Shown one piece after another: positions 21,411-30,421 of a DNA stretch of 37,897 nucleotides (positions are counted from its first letter, which is position 1; every line of letters begins with the position of its first letter). Position numbers and translations under genes: made by a program. The stretch is taken from positions 1 through 37,897 of the forward strand of contig NW_026516463.1 in the NCBI RefSeq assembly GCF_025602895.1, in the 5' to 3' direction. Origin of the DNA: Polychytrium aggregatum (taxonomy: Eukaryota > Chytridiomycota > Chytridiomycetes > Polychytriales). The notes beneath the pieces are model-generated. The model had not been told where the DNA came from. It made no database searches and was given only the letters and a program-made list of their open reading frames with translations.

Positions 21411-22404
21411 GCAGTTCGTTGCCGTGGTCGCACGGTGCTAAAAATAGATCCAGGCCGGATGTGTTTGCGTTTGGCGGCCGGAACAGTCGAGATGCGAGTG
21501 CGGGCGATTCGATGCATTGTGTTGACGTGCATCGCTCCGATGCGCATGGCTCTGGATGGACATGATTCTGGATGGGCTCGGTTCTGGATGGACATGTCTG
21601 CGCGGATGATTACAGGCGTTCCAGAAAGAAACGGGGACACCTTGGTTTTGGCCATGGATCGAATAATTTGTTGCCCATGGCCATTCGCCAGTGTGTCCAA
21701 GAGCACCATTCACCGCTGGCACTGCGAGACCGGTGTGCAGGTCGATGGTGGAGACCAGAGAGCGGCCAGTGGTCTTCATTCGGAAGTGATCTGTTGAATT
21801 GCATGTGTCTCCATTGGGCACAAGCCCAAGGCCGGAAGGTCCAAGACGAGCCAACTCAATCGACAGACACCGGACCTCTGCGACGAGCACGTTCGCGGTG
21901 CTCAGCACGCAGCCATTCATATTCATACAAGACAGACAAGACCGACACCAATGCGCTTGGCCGCTGCTGCCGCCGCTGCCGCTGGACTGTTCGACACAGC
22001 CATCGAATGCACGGGCGAACACTCTGATCGATCGCAGCCGCATCGACCGCATCACGATTGCATCGGCTGGGCTCTGTTGCGCTTCGCCTCACCCTTGCGG
22101 CCTCTCACCAGGACAGCCGAATCCGGACGGCACAAGGCGCGCTCGCCGTTGCACCAGTCGCTGCCCTCATTGCACTCATTGCCAGCCACACTTTTCGCGC
22201 TTGCGCATTGCGCCCCTCATCCCAGCACCATCTCCTGTCGCCATCTCCCATCGCTGCTGCTCATCTCGCCTGTCTGCTGCTGCTGCTGCCGCCGCTATTC
22301 GGCTCGGCAACCGTCGCATGTCTTTGCCAGCTCCAGCCCGCCCCTGCAAGCCCCATTTCAACGAGAGCATCCGGCCCTGTCCTTTGCACCTTGTTTGCTC
22401 GCCA
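21411..22404. other. intergenic, between ubiquitin-fold gene and first SH3 gene
   Basis: Divergent promoter region. It holds a short TTCTGGATGG repeat (21550-21598), transposon copy C (21608-21775) and, near the SH3 gene, a C/T-rich stretch with GCTGCTGCC triplets (22262-22295). Open frames reaching into the SH3 gene upstream of its Met are GC-driven. Confidence 0.5.
21608..21775 (+). mobile_element. degenerate transposon fragment (copy C)
   Basis: Starts with GATTACAGGCGTTCCA, related to the 31-bp unit of copy A, then AAACGGGGACACC. After an internal deletion it carries the same helix-turn-helix coding block (VSKSTIHRW, from 21693) without the stop seen in copy A, followed by the shared GAGACCGGTGTGCAGGTCGAT block. 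It has no catalytic domain. Confidence 0.55.
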
Positions 22405-24150
22405 ATGCTGCCGCTGATGCAGGCGCTTTCTCTTGTGCTGGTCCTGCTGATGCAGTTCCTCCCAGTCGCCAGAGCACTTGCAGGCGACTGCTTTGCGCTC
22501 ACGAGCGACAACATTTGCGGCCCTGAGTACGCCGGATTCTACATCAACCGGGCCTACCCGCTGCCCAGCGTCACCAACATCCCCGATACCACCGCCAACT
22601 TCAGCAGCTACATCAACACGACCTTTGTGAACACCAGCGCCGTAACCGAGGTGTTTGACTCGCAGAAAGGATGCGGTCCCGGCGTCCAGGTTGCCATTCA
22701 GTTCGAGCTGCGCTATCAGATCTCGTTCTGGTGCAGCTGGATTGTGCATGACAACATTGCCAATGATGCCTTCCAATGCCCGCCGCCATCGATACCACAA
22801 AACAACCCATTCCTGTGCGCCCCTCAGTGCGCACTGGCCGCCTCGTCGTTGCAACAAGTCCTCAGCGACCCCTCCGTCTGTCCAAGCTCGTCGAATGAAA
22901 CCATTGTACAGGCCCGAAGCAGCAGCATCAGCAAGTTTCAAACGTTTTGCTTGCTCTCGGCCAACAGCTCCAGTCCGGCCTCGTGCAAGCAGCCAGTGCC
23001 GATGGAGGCTCAGTTCTGCGGTAGGTACCGGCAGCGATGGACAGAAGAGGCTCTATGATATGTATGTTGCATGTTGCATGTTGCATGTTGCATGTTGCAT
23101 GTTGCATGTTGCATGTTGCATGTTGCATGTTGCATGTTGCATGTTGCTTGGGCAAACCTGCCCGTCGCTGTCGTGCTCGACATCTCCGCCATTGGTTGAC
23201 TCAGCATCTCCGCCATTGACTGACTCGACGACGCTTTAGGATTCCGAGATGCACAGGCCCTAGGTGTGTGGTGCACTTCCAACCCCGGCGACAGCTGCTG
23301 TACCGGTCCAAACTCAAGTTCAAACCCAGGCCAGGGACCCAATGCGACCGTCGGCCCTGGCCCTGGTCCCGGCCAGGGTCCAACCCCCTCCTCTGCAAAT
23401 CTGGCGGTTGTACTCGGCTGCAGCTCCGTCGCAATAGCAGTCGTTGCCGGCGTGGCACTCTATGTACACATGCGTCGACGAGGCCGGCCAAGCTGGCCGA
23501 GATCCAAGATCGGCGCCAGGCCAACTCTTCGATACAGTATGAGAGCAACTGTCCCAAGCACGATCGGCCCCAGCAACCATTCGTCGCTTTCGCGCGTATC
23601 CTCGGCTATGGCTCTGTTGAGAAAGCCCACGTTCGAGACCGTTGCAGAAGCCGAGCTGACACCCCGGTCGGCAACGCCATCCGAGACCGAGTCGGAAGCC
23701 CAGTCGGAGGCTCCATCAGAAACATCGGGATACAGCATCCCATCGGTCACGACCCCCGGTGTGGAGACGCCGATCATGTCGGTCGACAACTTCAGCATCA
23801 GCCAAAGCCCATTCATGACGGCGGCCATGGAGCGGGCCTGGATACCAGCCAAGCCGCGCGACTCGCCGAGGCTGTACAAGGTACACCAGGCCTACCAGTC
23901 GCAAATGGCCGACGAACTCTCGCTGCAGGCCGGCCAGGACGTCATTGTGCTGGCGGCATACGACGACGGATGGGGCCTGGGGCTGCTGCCGGGGACGAAC
24001 AAGAAGGGTGTCTTCCCACTCTGCTTCGTCGGAACGCCCACCGCATTTGAATCCCGCGCGGTCCCGAGGACCAATTCCGCCCGCTCGAGCTCGAGCGGGG
24101 CCTTGCCTCTTGCGAGGAAGGGGAGTGGGACTGGAGCGACAAGGCAGTGA
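22405..24150 (+). CDS. transmembrane SH3 protein 1 with Cys-rich ectodomain
   Basis: Predicted type I membrane protein of 508 aa from exons 22405-23020 and 23240-24150 (219-nt intron, phase 1, splitting the Gly codon of FCG). Order: signal peptide (MLPLMQALSLVLVLL...ARALA); ectodomain about 27-215 with conserved cysteines and several N-glycosylation sites; a Gly/Pro linker; a membrane helix (NLAVVLGCSSVAIAVVAGVALYV) followed by MRRRGR; a Ser/Thr/Glu-rich cytoplasmic segment; a C-terminal SH3 domain (HQAYQSQMADELSLQAGQ, DDGWGLGLL, KGVFPLCFV). Such SH3 proteins resemble surface sensors or scaffolds that recruit proline-rich partners inside the cell; ligand unknown. The next gene is a tandem paralogue with the same intron position. 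The start is the Met at the signal peptide; upstream in-frame Met codons would bury it. Confidence 0.88.
23064..23147 (+). repeat. (ATGTTGC)12 heptamer repeat inside an intron
   Basis: Twelve perfect copies of ATGTTGC, entirely within the intron (23021-23239) of SH3 gene 1. Each junction makes TGCATG in the sense strand. Confidence 0.95.
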
Positions 24151-24167
24151 CCCCGCTGAACGTCACC

Positions 24168-24191
24168 GACGACGACGACGACGACGACGAC
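24168..24191. repeat. (GAC)8 microsatellite
   Basis: Eight perfect GAC triplets starting 17 bp after the stop codon of SH3 gene 1, therefore in its 3' UTR. Confidence 0.9.
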
Positions 24192-24605
24192 GGCTCCCAC
24201 GGCCGAGTCAGCGCACCAGGAGCGACGACATGCTCGCCGCAGCCGACAAGTGGCAGGCCGAGGCCGTTGCGACGCTGTTCCGACGACCATCAACCTTCAC
24301 GCAGCCGAAAGACACCTTTTGCACCAGAAATCCAGGAGCCGCGCGATGGCGCTCGCGCTGGCTGCCTCAATCTTGCACCATATCCGCCTTGAACTTGCAT
24401 TTTCACCCGCTGTATCCTCCTGCATTTCTTTGGGGCTCGTGGGCCCACCCCCCCTCCTCCACCATGATTCCTTGCTTGTTCTGCCTGCTTGCTCCTTGGT
24501 CTCCGATGGTGAGACTGCGGGCGCAAGGCAGGGAATAGACATTGCACAAAGCCCGAAACAGACCGGCCTTGGCGACGTTACCGCACGCGTTGCATGTTTG
24601 GCGCA

Positions 24606-24636
24606 TGTGGTTGTGGTGGTGGTGGTGGTGGTGGTG
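24606..24636. repeat. TGG/GGT triplet microsatellite
   Basis: A run of TGG triplets (one TTG interruption) in the intergenic region between the SH3 genes. Confidence 0.85.
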
Positions 24637-25289
24637 ATTCGTTGCCCGGCAGTCGCCCACCGCACCCACCACATCCACCACCGCAACCACCGCATAGCGG
24701 ACGCTGCTGATCAGGATCCGGCCAACTCCCGCGACCACCTCTGGCCCAACACTCAATCAAACACAGGCGACAGAGGGTCCTCTGGTGCCAGCCGACACGC
24801 CTCTTTGGTTTCGCCCGTCCAGGCCGCGTCACGCCCCGCTTGCCTTTCCAGGCGCCTGTGTCGCACGGGAGCAGCCACGCACTCGCGCGCACCGCAGCGC
24901 GTCTGATGCATGTGCGCACTCTGTGGAACACGATACAAGCGCGTCGTTCCACTCGACAGGCGCGTTGCTTCCACCAGTGAACGCGTCGATAGGTGTGCAC
25001 AGGGGCGCCGTGCGACATGGGCTGCGCGTGTGCGCGTCGTCTCCTTGCTCAGTTGTCTTGCCCCTTTGCCGTTCGCCGCTGGCCTTCGCCCCCAGGGCAA
25101 AGCGCCGTTGCAGCGGGCTTGCCGGCCTTGAATCTGTCTTGGCCGTCGTCTTGGACTTGGTCATCGTCTTCGTCTTGGACTCGGTCTCGATCTTCGTCTG
25201 GCCGATCGTCCTGCGGTCGCCTTCCTCCCCGCCACCCAGCAGGCCGCCCTGCCCTCTCCAGCTGCTGTCTCCTTTGGCCGTCGCCCTCC

Positions 25290-27638
25290 ATGCGCCTCTT
25301 CTGGACTGCCGGCGTCGCTGCCTGCCTGCTCGCCACCGTGCAGCATGCCGATGCCTTCTGCCAGACCCCGGGCGCCTGCTTCCCGCTCGCCGCCAACAAC
25401 ATCTGCGGCTCTAGCTTTGTCGGCTATGGCATCAACAGTCTCTACTTTGACGAGTTCCCGGCCACGGGCGTCAACACCGACACCTTCAACCAGGTCATGA
25501 TCCAGCGCTACGAAAACATCAGCGTCGTCGCCGACAACTTCATCTCCAACAAGGGCTGCTCGGCATCGGCCTCGTCCTTCATCTCCCAAAACTTCCGCTA
25601 CCAGCTCTCGTTCTGGTGCAGCGTCATCATCCGCGACAACATCATGCAGAGCAGCTGCTCGTGCCCGCCTCCGGCCGGCAGCCCCGTCCACGGCCCGGCC
25701 CTGTGCACGGCCCAGTGCCAGATTGCCACTGCGAGCGTCCAGTCGCTCCTCAACGACCCGACCGCTTGTCCTGCCACCTCCAACACGACGCAGTCGCAGG
25801 GCCGGGCCACGACCCTGGGCACCTTCCAGACGTACTGCTCGACGACGGCCCCGGCGGACCTGGCGACGCCGAATGGCGGGCCGTGCTATGCAGGCGTGGA
25901 CCAAGACGTCCAGTTCTGTGGTGAGTTGGCTGCACAAGCAGCTCGATCGTCAAGGATGCAGGTGTGCGCGGGCAATGCCAGCGGACATGTCCGCTGTGTG
26001 TCCATGCACATGTCCATGTGCGTCGATGCATATCTGCATATTGAGCTGGAGTGCGCTCGCTTGGTGATCCCACCACCTCCGGCGCGAGCACGGCCGAGCA
26101 CGGCAAGGCACGATGGCAGTGGTCTTGACCAGTTTGCCAAACTGACCACCTCGGTTGTTTCTCCAGGCTTCCTCGATGCCACGGACATGGCCAACGGATG
26201 TAGCTCGCTACCGAATGACCCCTGCTGTGCTTCCCATATAACAAGTTCGTCGAGCACCACTACTGCCACTGCCACTGCCACTGCCACAGCCTCTTCGACC
26301 ACCACACCCATCTCCCCAACAGGTGCCGCCTCTCCAACGGCCAGCCCTACCCCGGCAAGCAGTGGCGGATCCTCCATTAATCTCCCGGTCATCCTCGGCT
26401 CTGTCGGTGGCGCTCTTGTGCTCTGTGCCATCGTTGCTGTAGTTTTGGTCCGTCGCCGCCACAACTCTTCGACCAGCGACGGGAACTACAAGGTCTTGAA
26501 TGCCGCTGGACATCGACCGGCTCCCAGCGGAACCCAGCTGATGCCAATGTCGGGCCATGCCAGCCCTGCAAACGCCCGGTCAGTGGGTCCCACCTCACCC
26601 CCGGTTGCGTACGCCGGTGGCCTTCGATCCCCCAACACCAGCAACAGCAACAACCAAGGCTACGCCTACCCCAGCCAGCCTGGTCCGGCCCAGCACCCTC
26701 CTGTGCCTGCGGCGGCTCCTTACACGGGCTTTAATGCCTCCCCAGCCTATGTTTCGCGCGAAGTGGCCGATATCCCTGGGCAACCAATTCCCCTTTCGCC
26801 CCGAAGCGCTCCCCCAGCAAACCGACCCCCGGCTCTGCCAAACAGCGCCGTCATTGCCTCCCCCACCACCAGCCAAACCATCTTTATCCCATCGCAGCTT
26901 CCGCCCTACAGTGCCGCCCCTCCCTCCGAGATGTCCTTCAGTCCCTCGGAGAAGGCCACTCCCGCCTCCAGCCACTACACTGCTCCAAGCCAGGTCCCAA
27001 CTCCGGCTTTCCCACAACAGCTCACTCCTTCGTTTTCGCAGCAGCCTTCACCAGCCGTCGGTTTGTACACGTCGCCGGCAGCCTATCAGCCAGCCGTGAG
27101 CTCGAACTTGGCCGGTCCATCGTATACTCCGCAAACTCTGGTGGCCATCCCAGCCGCACAAGCTGGCCCTGCCGGTCTGCAGCCGTCCTATGTACCGCCT
27201 CACATCAACACCACCGCACCCTATACGCCTCCTCCCGCAAGCCTTCCCTCGAGCAACCGGGACTCGGACTCGCTCTTCACTCCCCTGACCAGCGTTATCG
27301 CCGGCCAGCTCGTGACGGCCATCCATCCTTACGAGTCGCAGCTTGGTGACGAGCTTCCTTTGACTCAGGGCCAGAACATCAAGGTTCTCCGCTCCTTTGA
27401 CGACGGCTGGGCCCTTGGCCAGATCATCGAGACCGGCCGACAGGGCGCCTTCCCCATCGTCTGCGTTTGTTCGACCGAGCAGTACCCCAAAATTGTCCAA
27501 GCCCTGCAAGCTGCGTCGCCCTCCATCAGCGGATCCGACATTGCCGGCCACACCCCGTCTCTCCCTGACACAAACCACGTTTCTTCGCGGGTATCGTCTA
27601 TGATTCTGACTCCCACAGACTCGCTTCCTGGCCACTAG
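25290..27638 (+). CDS. transmembrane SH3 protein 2 with Cys-rich ectodomain (tandem paralogue)
   Basis: Predicted 700 aa from exons 25290-25920 and 26167-27638; the intron splits the Gly codon of FCG in phase 1, exactly as in SH3 gene 1. Signal peptide MRLFWTAGVAACLLATVQHADA. The ectodomain shares the paralogue's landmarks: NICG, GYGINSLYF, KGCS, RYQLSFWCSVIIRDNI, CSCPPP, ALCTAQC, FQTYCS, FCGFLDATDMANGC. A Thr/Ser/Ala stalk, a membrane helix (NLPVILGSVGGALVLCAIVAVVLV) and RRRH follow. The cytoplasmic part has about 320 residues of Pro/Ser-rich sequence, which could itself bind SH3 domains, then an SH3 domain (AIHPYESQLGDELPLTQGQ, DDGWALGQI, GAFPIVCV) and a short tail ending in TAG. Odd: the 246-nt intron has no in-frame stop and is divisible by three (see findings). 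Confidence 0.9.
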   Translation: MRLFWTAGVAACLLATVQHADAFCQTPGACFPLAANNICGSSFVGYGINSLYFDEFPATGVNTDTFNQVMIQRYENISVVADNFISNKGCSASASSFISQNFRYQLSFWCSVIIRDNIMQSSCSCPPPAGSPVHGPALCTAQCQIATASVQSLLNDPTACPATSNTTQSQGRATTLGTFQTYCSTTAPADLATPNGGPCYAGVDQDVQFCGELAAQAARSSRMQVCAGNASGHVRCVSMHMSMCVDAYLHIELECARLVIPPPPARARPSTARHDGSGLDQFAKLTTSVVSPGFLDATDMANGCSSLPNDPCCASHITSSSSTTTATATATATASSTTTPISPTGAASPTASPTPASSGGSSINLPVILGSVGGALVLCAIVAVVLVRRRHNSSTSDGNYKVLNAAGHRPAPSGTQLMPMSGHASPANARSVGPTSPPVAYAGGLRSPNTSNSNNQGYAYPSQPGPAQHPPVPAAAPYTGFNASPAYVSREVADIPGQPIPLSPRSAPPANRPPALPNSAVIASPTTSQTIFIPSQLPPYSAAPPSEMSFSPSEKATPASSHYTAPSQVPTPAFPQQLTPSFSQQPSPAVGLYTSPAAYQPAVSSNLAGPSYTPQTLVAIPAAQAGPAGLQPSYVPPHINTTAPYTPPPASLPSSNRDSDSLFTPLTSVIAGQLVTAIHPYESQLGDELPLTQGQNIKVLRSFDDGWALGQIIETGRQGAFPIVCVCSTEQYPKIVQALQAASPSISGSDIAGHTPSLPDTNHVSSRVSSMILTPTDSLPGH

Positions 27639-28465
27639 GTCCAGGCAGCGCGTGTCCAAGTCCTCTTTCGTGCCAACCAAGGCCAGCCAGCCAGATCCGC
27701 CCTGCCCTGCCCTGCCCTGCCCTGCCCCGAGATGCCCCGAGATGCCGCCCGCTGACATGTGTTCTTCTTTGAGACTATTTTTTTTTTCGATCTTCACTTC
27801 TATCTTTGGTGTACGACTTCCCTCCTCTATACTCCTCTGCTGTGCGCCTACTATCGCTTTCCGCCAATCCAGCGCAATATTCTTTCTTTTTGTTTCTGAT
27901 TGGCGTGTCTTCTTCTCCTGTATGACTATGCTGGTCTCCAGCCTTGGCCAACTCCGACTTCAATGTCCAAGCCCAATGCTGGCTTTCATGGAAATGTAGA
28001 ATACAGACACTTAAACCTACACTCTATCCCTACCGTCTCCCACATCGTCCCCGTGTCCTTGCGCGATGCAGCCGAGATTGTGCATCCACAACGTGTGGCT
28101 GGGGCCCTTGAAACGTGTGCGAAACGGGATGATGGGGCCTGGAAAGTGACCTGTCGCAAAGTCCCTGCCATTCCATCCCACCTCTGCGTTTGTTGATAGC
28201 ACACCGCGCTTGAACACCAGAGTTGTCTACAGAGCTCGCAACAACGCGGCGATAGTGGAGCTGTCGCTCTGATCGTGTGTTATTGTCGAGGGCCATTGAT
28301 TCACGACAATAGTGACCAGACAGCAGCTCTCTGTGATCCAACGTGCTTTTGAGGATCGATCTTGAGGGCAGCGCGTTTACCAGGGCCGGACCGCATCGAT
28401 CATCCAACCAGCGACTCGATCTTCCGCATCTTGAGCTCCGTCGGGGGGGGGACAACTGATGGTCC
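27639..28465. other. convergent intergenic region, SH3-2 / DNAL1
   Basis: Contains the 3' UTRs of both genes, a CCCTG pentamer repeat (27700-27725), a duplicated CCCCGAGATG, a T run at 27778-27787 and a G run around 28444-28451. No supported gene. Confidence 0.55.
27700..27725. repeat. (CCCTG)n pentamer repeat
   Basis: Five tandem CCCTG units in the 3' flank of SH3 gene 2, followed by two copies of CCCCGAGATG. Confidence 0.8.
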
Positions 28466-30009
28466 TCAGTCTGTTTTCTCTTCGTCGCCCTCCTCTTCGT
28501 GAATGATGGGCTTGCCATCCAGCCGCTTGAGCGTGGGAAACTTCTTGGTCATCTCATTCACCCAAACCCCATCGGCCGTGGCCTTCTCCTCGACCGGGTT
28601 TCCCACCAAAAGCACGTCCTCCAGCTGAGGCAGATCTTTCTGAAAACCGCCAGAGTCGGTCAGGACCACCAGCTAACTCTCACGGTGCGATGCAACTCTC
28701 GAAGGCGACAGCAGGCGAGCCTCCATGCCCTCGACCTGGATACTCACCAGACACATGATACCGTCCCAGGCCTTGATCTTGTTGTTGCTCGCATAAACCA
28801 CCTTGAGTTTTTTGCAACACTCGATGCCGTTGAGTTTTTCGATCTGGTTGTAGGACACCCACAGCTCCTCCAAGGTGTCCGCCACGGCATCGAGTCCTTC
28901 AATCTTTTTCAGCCAATTCCGCCCGAGCGAGAGAATGCGGAGGTGGGCTGGCGTGATGCAGCAGCCGAACGCAACGATGTATCCGCTATAGTCAGAGACG
29001 TCAAAACCCGGACCACCGCAGCAGCGACACAGCAAGATGGCCGCGGCTCGTCGCCATGGCGGGTTCACCACCACCACCACCACCACCACCACCACCACTC
29101 TGTATCACATAGGTGGAGCCTACGGGCGACTCACATAGGCCCTGCAGATTCGACATCTTCTCGATCAGGTTGGTTGAGAGGGCCAGGTGTCTGTGATTCA
29201 ATCCAACCAAAGTGACCACGCCGTTAGCATGAGTAAGTACCCTTGTCGTGCGACCTGCTGGGCATCTCGCAGTCCTGTAGACTCGGCCTGCCCAACAAAG
29301 CACCCGGCATCATGAGCAATCGAAACCCACTCGCAGTTTACAAGGGCCGCCAGCGAGGCATCCATTTTAGTGATGAAGGGCTGCGTCATACAGAACTTGA
29401 TGATTTTGGCTTCAGCAGCGACCTGGCCCGTTTTTTCTTCCTGCACACATGCGATACAAGATTGTACCCGTCGAATGAGGCTTCGAGGCAGCGAAAAGCA
29501 ACCGTCACAGAACGCATCGTCCATATGTCGAACTCGCCAGTACGATTGCATCGCAGGAATCCCGCCTGCTCCCCTCCATCGCTGATGCCATGATTAAATG
29601 TATCATACTCACCCAGGCCTTGATTGCGTCTTTGATCGAGGTTCCCTTGGACTATGAGAATGGTTCATTGGGTGAGCCGTGTGTTATGATCGAGTTCAAG
29701 ATGTTGGAAGCAGAGATATATCAGCCGCCACGGCGTTCGCTTGTGCAGGATAGGCGTCACCGAGGCCGATATACGAGATGGACCAGACCGGCTTGGGCAT
29801 TCGCACGCTCGCACACGCTCGCGCACCACCACACATCCCGTATATGCCACCGGCACGCCGAAACGATGCAGACGCGCAGAAGCGACGAGCTCGCCTCCCG
29901 AAGCGACCATGCGACGCGCCTCGGGAGTTGCAGGCGGGGCCTGGGCAAATCGCCACACTCATCCCACTCCCTGTGCCTTTGTTCGCGAGTATCATCCAGT
30001 GCCTACCAT
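28466..30009 (-). CDS. DNAL1: dynein axonemal light chain 1 (LC1)
   Basis: LRR light chain of the outer-arm dynein gamma heavy chain, binding its motor domain and microtubules in flagella. Exons 29651-29613, 29440-29331, 29190-29135, 28947-28748 and 28639-28466 give 192 residues without a start; adding one Met makes 193, against 190 in human. Key matches: [96 protein letters not shown], then an acidic tail and TGA. An in-frame TAG sits directly before exon 29651, at an AG acceptor, so the start codon must lie upstream. The best candidate is ATG at 30009-30007 followed immediately by donor GTAGGC, giving an ATG-only coding exon and a 355-nt intron. That first exon is tentative (about 0.45); the rest is firm. 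The gene implies a flagellated life stage. Confidence 0.9.
29066..29098. repeat. (CAC)11 microsatellite in DNAL1 intron
   Basis: Uninterrupted CAC/GTG triplets inside the DNAL1 intron 29134-28948. Confidence 0.9.
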
Positions 30010-30421
30010 GGCTTTGAGGACCGGCGATTTGCGGGTGGGAAAGTGTGCGGGATCGCTCGGCGTGAGGCGGCTCGCCGCCATCTGCCAGATGCAGTCACGT
30101 GGCCGCCGATCTCGGCTCGTTCTCATCACGTGCGAGGGCGTCTCGGCGAGAGCAGACGAGAGCAGACGAGAGCAGACGAGAGCAGACGAGAGCAGACGAG
30201 AGCAGACGAGAGCAGACGAGAGCAGACGAGAGCAGACGAGGGCGAACGAGAGCAGACGAGGGCAGACGAGGGCGTGTCCGAGGGCCTGGCCCATGCTGCC
30301 AGGGACGCTCTGGCCTGAACAAACGCAGCAGAGGATCGGGTTTGCGAGCACTCGAGCAGCACAACCAAGTCGACCGGCCCTGCAGCCGCCCTTCCTCCCT
30401 TTCCTCACCACCAACGGCAGC
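30010..30421. promoter_or_regulatory. divergent promoter region, DNAL1 (-) / WDR45-like (+)
   Basis: About 410 bp between the proposed DNAL1 ATG and the WDR45-like ATG. Most of its centre is the decamer array at 30151-30275. Long open frames on both strands here are period products of that array, not genes. Confidence 0.5.
30151..30275. repeat. 10-bp tandem array (AGAGCAGACG)n
   Basis: About twelve head-to-tail units of AGAGCAGACG; the last three carry A-to-G changes (AGGGCGAACG, AGGGCAGACG). Located between the divergent DNAL1 and WDR45-like start codons. Confidence 0.9.

Larger units (their letters stand above)
24151..25289. other. intergenic between the two SH3 genes
   Basis: 1.1 kb with microsatellites: (GAC)8 at 24168-24191 just after the SH3-1 stop codon and a GGT/TGG run near 24609-24636. 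The part before the second gene is C/T-rich (25040-25285), like other promoters in this window. A long open frame runs into gene 2 from 24993, but its upstream 99 codons look like pyrimidine-tract translation. Confidence 0.5.

Noticed and set aside
23064..23147. Telomeric or centromeric repeat
   Set aside because: The array is only 84 bp, sits inside an intron of an intact gene and is not a known telomere unit.
24993..25289. 99-codon N-terminal extension of SH3 protein 2
   Set aside because: It is translation of a C/T-rich promoter (Ser/Arg/Pro-rich) and would bury the obvious signal peptide starting at 25290.
30151..30275. CRISPR array
   Set aside because: The units are contiguous 10-mers with no spacers, and the genome is eukaryotic.
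29590..30318. Arg/Glu-rich and Leu/Ser-rich proteins encoded by the decamer array
   Set aside because: Both strands are open only because the 10-bp unit contains no stop in any phase; no start context or domain is present.
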